A DNA stretch of 64,000 nucleotides, taken from the NCBI RefSeq assembly GCF_033807715.1, contig NC_084587.1, forward strand, positions 24,714,517 through 24,778,516, given 5' to 3'. Origin of the DNA: Cololabis saira. Lineage: Eukaryota; Chordata; Actinopteri; Beloniformes; Belonidae. This document shows, piece by piece, positions 56,701 to 64,000 of this stretch (positions are counted from its first letter, which is position 1; the number at the start of each line of letters is the position of its first letter). The notes under the pieces are model-generated. The model had not been told where the DNA came from and made no database searches. It saw only the letters and a list, made by a program, of their open reading frames with translations. Position numbers and translations under genes: made by a program.

Positions 56701-57400
56701 AATCCAAAAATCACTTCGCTCTGTGCACGTATCTCGGTGCGTCTCTCTCTCTGCGCTGTGCAACTGTGCGTCACTGATCCAAGATGGCTGCCGCGCTCCG
56801 GAGTTTACGCTGAACGGTAGCGGCATGGATGTATTAAACGTATTAAATAACGGTAAAGGCCTGATGGATGAAGTCTCGTTCAAGTGTAATATCTCGTTTG
56901 AAAGCTCGCGACATGTAGAATGTCAACAAAGTTTACTTAAATTCCCCAAATCCACGAGAAGTCAACAAAATGACCGCGACCGGCAGGATATGAAATGACG
57001 GCGGATGAAACAGTTTCACTACTAATGAAGGATTACGTTTTTGGTCAAAGAATGGTGAGGATAGACTGAAAATGACAACGAAACGGTAAGGAAATAGAAT
57101 ATACTGCTTTTGGTGGGAATAGTTTTGGGATTTGCTGATGTACTGTGGGATGAACACGCAATCTGATGTGCTGGCTGTGAAATGTGAATTTTGAGCTTGT
57201 CATGAAGTGGTCGGCCCGGAAAAGATTATGTTTGGTATCAACTGAAAGTGTAGCTTCTCTAGTTTCATATGATACCCACTACGTTGGGGTGAAGAAAATC
57301 GATCTTGCGTTCTGTTGCCTTTTGTTGCGGCTGTTGCTCATGTTGGGGGCGCCATCATTTGTTGAATATGTATTTTAAAGTTGTTATAAATCAAATACTT
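56701..57400 (+). other. GC-richer segment with YY1-like motif and open frames
   Basis: GATCCAAGATGGCTGCCGCG at 56,776-56,795 contains a strong YY1-type core. A frame with MDVLNVLNNGKGLMDEVSFK and further mixed residues follows to 56,998. Donor-like AATGGTGAGG (57,051) and ACGGTAAGGA (57,084) follow. A second frame, 57,184-57,378, has no domain. It could be a first-exon region of an unknown gene or a repeat family with its own promoter; I cannot tell which. Confidence 0.25.
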
Positions 57401-57703
57401 TGTTGACAAAAAGTACTTGGAGTTTTGACATATTGGCTTTGGGGCTTCTTGTTTGAGAAACAGTTGAAAACTACCCTGACAGCACTTGAGTAACTTTTTC
57501 CACAAGTGAACTGCATCCAGCTACTGGACACAGTGGTGTTCTGGCCTCCAGTGAGTTGCTATGGTTCTTGTTGTATTTGTAAGGTTAAATATAGCCTCAT
57601 TTGCAATATCAAACTCAAATTCATCCAACACAAAAGTGAATAATGGTGTTTATTAAAATACTAAGTTATTTACATAATAATAGATAATTTTATTCTTTGA
57701 TAC

Positions 57704-57889
57704 AGTGTTCCTGAGAAAGTATTCACTGCTCAAGTTCTTAAAAATGCGGAAGGTCAACATGCTCAGGCTTTAAACAAATGGCTGTGGAAAGATGTACTGG
57801 AGGAGCAGTTTGCAAGAGTTAAGATCTTGCATTACTGCCCTAAACACTTTTTAAAGAACATGATAAAAGTGCTGTTAAAAGGAGAATGA
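57704..57889 (+). other. Exon-like open frame of unknown identity
   Basis: After TTTATTCTTTGATACAG, a splice-acceptor-like sequence, a frame reads VPEKVFTAQVLKNAEGQHAQ, then ALNKWLWKDVLEEQF and ends at TGA 57887-57889. There is no ATG and composition is protein-like (charged, few low-complexity runs). I do not recognise the family. It could be a terminal exon of a host gene, or a transposon remnant. Confidence 0.3.
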
Positions 57890-60254
57890 ATCTGAGTCAA
57901 ACCAAAGAAATTTAAACGAATCCTAAGTTGGTCATTTTTCTTCTGGACAGGTAAACGCAATTTATGTGACACTTCTTATCTGCTTATAATGTACTGGAGA
58001 AACTAGATTATATCTTGTTCACCAACTTTCCTTCTTCTTAGGTTTTTCTTTTTATTGTGTAAATAATGTGTTTTTCTTTTTTCCTTTTTTTGGCATTCCA
58101 TTTAGTAATAAAAATGAAAAGGGATTCCTGGTATAGCCATCAAACTATCACAGCTTTTACTTAAGCACTGAACTGCTCATGCAGCAGACTGCTATCTGCT
58201 CCTCACCCTGACAGAAACAATCCACCAACAGCAGCATCAACACCCTGGATCAGAAGTGTGGCATTACAGCCTTTTTCTGGTTCATATAATTTATCTTCTT
58301 CTTTTTTCTTTTTTTTTTGAAGGAATCCCTGTTGAGTCTTGATTTTTACAAGCAGCTACTAAATAAGTAAACTGGTCTCTGGTGATTAGAACAAGTGGAT
58401 GAGCACATTAATAGGATTTATTCCCTAGAGTTGGATGAGCAGATATATATCAGTGTCATTTGTGTGCGGTACAAATAATGTTTGGATGGTTTAGTTAATA
58501 ATCTAGACTGAACTTGACTGACTTTGTCCAGTATAATGTTACCTTGTCAGCCAGTATCTTTAATCTCTACAAAAATCAAGGTTTTTATATATTAAGGGTG
58601 GTTATATGCTGGCATAGTTCTTGACTGGTAACAGTAACTCTCTGGAGCTTTTGCTGGTTGCTTGACAACTGTTTTTCCATCCATAAAAATGTCTGGGCAA
58701 GCTACCATGTGAGGACATGATTTTGTTGTGGCTAATTGGCAAGAGGGAAGGGTAAAAATAGATGGCTTCATGTTTATAGCAAACCAGCAATGAGTTGATT
58801 TGCTGAAAGTGTGATGCCACCCGTCATATGTTAACATGTCCTTGGACAGTTAGAGTTTATTGGACCAGTGGGGGCCACTGCATGACCATGTTATATCCTG
58901 TATGTGACATAAAAACAATTTTATTGACATATTTAGTGAAATATTACACTAAGATGTAAGAGCAACTGTTTTTCTGAATCATTAACACATTTTCCCAAAG
59001 GTGTTGCTGAAGTACATGAAAAACTGTATTTCTCTTCTTTACTAAAATTCAAACTATTTCCTGAAACAGACACAGATCGTTTGTCAATGCTACATGGCTA
59101 GCCCTTTGAACTAAATCTCGCTTAAAAATAGCATTTTACCATTTTCAAAGATAGTAATTTCTTCTCCTAATCCAATGGAAAATGTATTTGTATAATTTAC
59201 TTGACATTTACTTCAGACACATACCAATTTTGTGTTTGAAGGGGTGCTTTGAAATGAAAGCAATTTAAATTCAGTCCGATCTGAAAATGCCCCCCCCACT
59301 CCCCCCAAAAAATCTTGTGATTAAAAAACATATTTTTTATTCTATTCGATACAGTACATGAATCACTCTTCCTCAGATTCTCTCCCCGATTCTCTTGCTG
59401 CTTAGCCTTGAGTACCTTGTCCTGGACCCTATAGTATGAAATAATGCCACCTACTTTGCGGGTGCTGCTGATTACTATCTTTCAGCATGACTGTAATAAT
59501 TATTCAGGTTCAGAAAGACTCCTACACAGTTTCTGGATGATTACTGCTAGGCTTGCTCTGCACTGATATAAAATGTAAATAGCAAAAGAAAAAAAAACCC
59601 TGACCTCTGAAGAAAGAACAAGTAAACTAAGAAATTTACTTAAAAGATCATGTTGTCCTCTTGAAAACACAAGAGGCTAAAAAAACCTAATAACTGATGA
59701 CATAATTTATAATGAACCTGTCCAATACTGGTTCTGTTCAGGAACATTCCCTGTACTGTTATTACTAGGTCCTTAATGATTCTCTCAGATGAATGCTAGT
59801 GTACAACTGGCACTTCCATTAATTAAATTCACTAAAAGTATTTCCCCGGCTCTTGTCTTCATTTTAGCTGATGTACATGAAAATCTACCCACAGATGACT
59901 ATAATCATTTGAAGTTATTTATAAGCTGCAACATTTAGAGCTCATTTTAGGGATGTAGCTTCAAACTATCATCCATTTCAGCAGTCTCTTTGTTTTACAG
60001 TTTTTTAAAAATGTTTTTTTGTTATTGGCCTTTAAAATAAAATAAAATCTTATATTAACATTATTTTCCAATGTAAGAACTTTATTGTGGCTGCTTTACA
60101 TTACAATTTGCAATTGCACATGTCGTTTATAGGTATTCTCAAAAGCTTTCTCAAACGTTCTCCCCTCCTCCCCCTCCCTCTCTCTCTTCTGCAAAAGCTT
60201 TAAAATGTTAATAATATTGATGAAAACACAATAATGGTTTATTCAGTGCTGAGG
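57890..60254. other. Unassigned AT-rich DNA
   Basis: No coding frame, RNA gene or repeat boundary recognised over 2.4 kb. Confidence 0.3.
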
Positions 60255-60580
60255 TACAGTTGGGCAAAAAAGTATTTAGTATTTAGTATTTTACAGAGAT
60301 GAGAGAGGTCCGTAATCTTCATCATAGGTACACTTTACTATGAGAGACTACATGAGAAAAAAAAATTCAGGAAATCCCATTTTAGGATTTTTAAAGAATT
60401 ATTTTGAAAACTATGTTGGAAAATAAGTATTTGGTCAATAACAAACAAGCAAGATACAGTATCTGTCTCTCACAGACCTGTAACTTCATCTTTAAGAAAC
60501 TCTTCTGTCGTCGTCCCCCTGATTTTAATGATCCTAAAAAGGTACTAAAAACAAATGACTACTTTTTTTACTATAAAAGG
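60255..60580. mobile_element. Internally deleted Tc1/mariner element (MITE-like)
   Basis: The left end (GGGCAAAAAAGTATTTAGTA, GATGAGAGAGGTCCGTAATC, ACTATGAGAGACTACATGAG) joins directly to the other end of the same family (AAGTATTTGGTCAATAACAA, ACAAGCAAGATACAGTATCT, CTCACAGACCTGTAACTTC). In complete copies, as I recall them, a transposase gene of more than 1 kb lies between these. It is lost here, so the element is non-autonomous. Confidence 0.65.
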
Positions 60581-61432
60581 TTATCTTTGGCCCCTTAAAT
60601 ACTTACTTATGCCCCTGCACATGCTGCGAGTGTGTGTGTGACAGACCTCCTGCTGGCCGTGCTATGTGGATTAGACGACGCAGGCGTTTGCTAAATAAGC
60701 TTCCAGAGTACACAGGGGATATTTTCACTTATTTTCAAGTTCAAGTCGAGTTGAATTTATTTAACCAAGTTAAATTTTAACCTGGAACCAACCGCCAAAG
60801 GCAATTGTTCAGTACGCCTGTTAATCGCTTGCCAGAACAGGTTCTTATTTCTTGTTGGTGTATCCCCTTTTATTAAGTTAATTAGTAAACACATAAGCAT
60901 TATATGAAGCATTTGTATTTCAAAATATATCGATGAAATAATATCCATTTTCCATCTAAAATGGACGTGTATGAATCCTGTAGGTCGCAGTTTAAGGAGT
61001 TTACAATGATGTAGCTAAAATGATGGCGATGCAAACATCAGTTTATTACAGTGAGCAAATCATTGCAGATCATCACCTGCCATCATGGTGATTAGTGTCA
61101 GTAATCAGGCAGATGAAGGCCTTTTTTAACTAAAACATCTCCACTGCACTGTGGGATAAATAAATGTTTATCTTATCTTGTGAAACTGCACAATGCATCA
61201 TGACTGTCAAACTGGATAAATAAGTACAGTGAAAATAAGTTGTCTTGTTTTTGGGGGCATGTGATTCATGTTTTCTGGTTTCATATGTTGGGGTACTTGT
61301 GAGCCTACTGTGAAATATTATACAAGGAGTTTAAGCTTTAACATCTTGTCACTTTCAGGCCAAAATGAAAATACATTTGAAAAATATACAAGTATATCAT
61401 ATATATTTTATATCAAAAATGCACATATATAT
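60581..61432. other. Mostly unassigned DNA
   Basis: A short retroposon-like end (CTGTGGGATAAATAAATGTT near 61,145-61,175) is the only familiar text. Confidence 0.3.
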
Positions 61433-61497
61433 GCTTTAAGTTCTTACCAGCATGGTATTAACCATTAATATATGTGCAGACAAGGTAAAAAAAAAAA
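61433..61497 (+). repeat. Shared retroposon 3' end with poly(A)
   Basis: GCTTTAAGTTCTTACCAGCA, TGGTATTAACCATTAATATA and TGTGCAGACAAGGTA followed by 11 A. It matches, reverse-complemented, 10,636-10,700 with three or so differences. Too short to be more than a severely 5'-truncated copy. Confidence 0.7.
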
Positions 61498-62742
61498 GAA
61501 AGAAAAATATACATGTTATTTTAGCAAAAAAGGGAGAAGAGACCAGGAAAAACAAGTGGACGAAAGGATAGAAGAAATGAAGAAAGATATAGAAATGACT
61601 TGGGGATTGCCACAGAGGGAGGAGCAGAGCAGTAACAAAGTGAGGGAGAAGATGACCAAGAAGACAGTGGTGTGAGGGATGAAGACAAGAGGTTATCAGG
61701 TTAAGAAGAAGGGACAGATACTGAAGAGGTAAGTGATGAAGATGAGGTGGAAAAAGATGGCAGGGAGTCAGAGGAACAATCCTCCATTTACAGCTGAACC
61801 AAATGGTTTGTTTTTCTTCTCCATTCAAAATTCCAGTGTTGTAACATAAGATGATACTCGATCAAAATAACGTGGTTTAAGGACAATCCTCTCTTTTAAG
61901 GAAAATCCTCTGTTTTAAGATTAGATATGTAAAGCTTTGCAATTCAAATGATTTTTTCTTTGATTGCAATTAACCACATCCTGTGGTTAACCTTTTGTTG
62001 ATACCATTTACATAGACGACGGAATTTCCTCATACTGCGCTGATGTTGTCCTACGTCACCCTGTCTAGACCTTCTGCCATCCCTTTGCCCCCCCATGTAA
62101 AATATTCCAGATAGTTTGCCACCAGCAGTTTTACAGCATTTGTTTTCACTCAACAGGGGGTGTCGTCATCCCGTCGAGAAGAAAACGCTCCCTTTTGGGT
62201 GATTAATCTGTTGTGTTCTTTGTTCTCTGATTCTTGATGGTGGCACCATTGTTGATTGTGTATGTCTGTTATTTGAAGACAAGTTCAGATTAGACCTTCA
62301 TGCAGCAATTCACTGACATGGTTACAGTGTCAGCTCAAATCTGATTTTCACCATATCTGATCTTTCTGACTGACAGTTTGCTCCAAAGTGATCAGATCAG
62401 CTCTGATCTGTATGTCCATCCAGACATTTCTTAATTCATTCTATGGTAACCTTCCCACACTGTGCCTCATTGATGAAACGTAAGCGGAACATATTTGTGC
62501 GTAAACTGTTCACAAAGGGAGATTTAAACATTTTGGGATTCATGAAAATTTAAGTATTTTTCATTGGTATGAATTTTTCATTGGTATGAACACACACCTG
62601 TGTCTAAAAATTTGGATCTAGTAAAAATGAGGAATAAGAACAAATGTTGCTGGTCATTCTCAGATTTATAACATTAATGGCGTATATGCTCACAATTTGC
62701 AATTAAATGTGTTGTAAACATGAGAATAAATTGAAAATCTAG
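61498..62742. other. Unassigned DNA, purine-rich at left
   Basis: GAAGA/GGGA-rich text at 61,500-61,780 opens a minus frame of Leu/Pro/His-rich low complexity that is not a credible gene. Nothing recognised further right. Confidence 0.3.
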
Positions 62743-62940
62743 GGCCGTTTCCGAAATCGCATACTGTACTACTAGTACGTACTGATTTTGCCAAAATGTA
62801 GTAAGTAGTATGCTGTATGTGAACAGAAGCAAAATCTGCAGTATGCAAAAAATACCCAGATGTCATACTGATTTGGAAAAAATCCGCAGCATGCATCAGA
62901 CCAGTCTACCTCGCCTACTATATCCCAGAATGACTGGCAC

Positions 62941-63060
62941 ATTTTTTTTTTTTTTACAAGCTTTATTGAGAAAACACTCATACAATACAAAACAGAGTTA
63001 CAAATACAAAAACATTATTTTTATTATGTTTTATACCAAGTACGTAGAGGTGCACTAAAT
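62941..63060 (-). repeat. Retroposed 3' end with AATAAA and poly(A)
   Basis: Minus strand: GTGTTTTCTCAATAAAGCTT then GT and 15 A. AATAAA 8-10 nt before a pure poly(A) is the mark of a reverse-transcribed polyadenylated RNA. The source (LINE or gene) and the 5' limit are not known. Confidence 0.6.
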
Positions 63061-63131
63061 AAAAACCCAAACATATGTAGCTTAATAAAATAAAATGAAA
63101 TTCAATAGACTACTTGTGAGCCTACTGTGAA

Positions 63132-63181
63132 ATGAATGAATGAATGAATGAATGAATGAATGAATGAATGAATGAATGAAA
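63132..63181. repeat. (GAAT)n microsatellite
   Basis: About 50 bp of pure GAAT/ATGA tetranucleotide. Confidence 0.95.
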
Positions 63182-63842
63182 GCGCTGCTTCTGGGGATCC
63201 AGTAAAAACATGAAGCTTCACTTTATATTCAGAGAAACTTATGTGGCAGCTACAACTGTTAGATTTCATCTATTAAACCAACTTTTATCTTCCCAAATGA
63301 TTTATTTCAGCCAGCGGTAATTCTCCACAGAGCTGCAGGTCAGTTCATTGGATTACTTTCTCCCCAGGACGACGGCGCAGGTCGACCCAGCGATCACGTT
63401 TGTACTCCGGCTGTGAGCTGCTGCTGCTCCCGAGCCGGCGGCTCTTTTCATCCCCGAAAACATCGGAGCAAATTTCTTAACAGGCGTTATTTGGATAAAC
63501 TGAGCCCAGGTTGGGGATCTCAACGGTTACTTTTACACCTGAAAAAATATTAAAACTTAATAAAGTGTCATATTAACAGCGCTACAGCGGAAATTAAAAC
63601 AGCTTTTAGCTCTCGGCTTCTGCTGTCGTTTTGGTGCGAAATGCATTCTGGGATACTTGGCTGCATACTGCCGTGTGAACAGTCTGCTGGAGCGGCGTAC
63701 TGAATTGTTCATTTACCAGGCAGTATACAGTACATACTGATGCAGTATGTAGCATGTAGTACGTTAGTATGCGATTTTGGATACAGCGTAGCATTTTATT
63801 TTAATTTTTGGGCATTTTGCATGAGTTTCAGATTATGTTCTT

Positions 63843-64000
63843 TAAAGCGACACTACGTAACTTTTCCACCTTAATATCATATTTCCAGAGTCATTGTGAT
63901 GGTACATCAACTTCCAACAGGTTTAATGACACCTCTTTCATGATCTGAGGGAGTCTGTATCGCCTTCACTGGCACTATGTAACTTTGAGGAGCATGGTAG
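63843..64000. repeat. ACTACGTAACTTT-type repeat, cut by the window end
   Basis: TTTAAAGCGACACTACGTAA followed by CTTTTCC, then GCACTATGTAACTTTGAGG at 63,971-63,989. The word (C/A)ACTA(C/T)GTAACTTT occurs twice, and a similar word is at 13,757-13,775. Probably a non-autonomous element continuing past 64,000. Confidence 0.5.

Larger units (their letters stand above)
62743..63789. mobile_element. 1.0-kb TIR element with nested retroposon and microsatellite
   Basis: The left end CCGTTTCCGAAATCGCATAC and the right end (reverse complement GCTGTATCCAAAATCGCATA) are imperfect inverted repeats, each followed by TACTA/GTACGTA-rich subterminal words. TCCCAGAATG (62,926) and CATTCTGGGATA (63,643) are a further inverted pair further in. 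This is a repeat type I recall from many fish genomes. It contains a poly-T start at 62,942 and a (GAAT)n tract. Confidence 0.6.

Noticed and set aside
61436..61828. A 130-codon Leu/Phe/His-rich minus-strand protein
   Set aside because: It is complementary to purine-rich low-complexity sequence and a poly(A) end; no domain.

Overview
The window looks like intergenic, repeat-dense nuclear DNA from a vertebrate, most likely a ray-finned (teleost) fish. The evidence is a mix of an L1-type LINE, a Ty3/gypsy LTR element, L2-like and other LINE fragments, decayed Tc1/mariner transposases, many terminal-inverted-repeat elements, and long (CA)n, (TA)n and tetranucleotide microsatellites. I could not support any complete host gene, tRNA, rRNA or CRISPR array. 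Almost every protein-like reading frame belongs to a transposable element. The species call rests on remembered repeat families and was not searched.

Layout. 1-18.6 kb: short interspersed repeats, LINE fragments (6.96-7.42, 8.02-8.24, 9.56-10.38, 14.77-15.78 kb), a 349-bp TTAA-flanked element (8.90-9.25 kb) and a copy of an L1 3' region (10.63-11.25 kb). 18.69-27.81 kb: one apparently complete Ty3/gypsy retrotransposon on the minus strand. It has 1127-bp LTRs with no difference seen where compared, a TATG target duplication, an 18-nt tRNA-Pro-type primer binding site, gag, and pol in the -1 frame behind a GGGAAAC slippery heptamer. 28.3-35.5 kb: the 3' half of a degenerate LINE, two copies of a GGGCCC-ended repeat in inverted arrangement, a BED-finger transposase fragment, a perfect 29-bp hairpin, and two TIR elements lying end to end. 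35.5-38.9 kb is mostly unassigned. 38.94-47.0 kb: a second 349-bp TTAA element directly upstream of an L1-type LINE with two intact ORFs (264 and about 1251 aa), a 1.9-kb extremely G-rich 3' region, two (CA)n tracts and a 227-bp tail. 47-64 kb: scattered repeats, a 30-bp minisatellite, three decayed Tc1/mariner copies, an exon-like reading frame at 57.7 kb, and a 1-kb TIR element at 62.7-63.8 kb.

How it works together. The two complete elements are independent mobile units. The gypsy element would make Gag and, by -1 ribosomal slippage, Gag-Pol (protease, RT, RNase H, integrase); tRNA-Pro would prime reverse transcription, and integrase would insert the copy. The L1 would make an RNA-binding ORF1 protein and an endonuclease/RT ORF2 protein that copy their own RNA at a nicked target. 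Intact frames, and for the gypsy element matching LTRs, point to recent insertion. The other elements are deleted, frameshifted or non-autonomous remnants.
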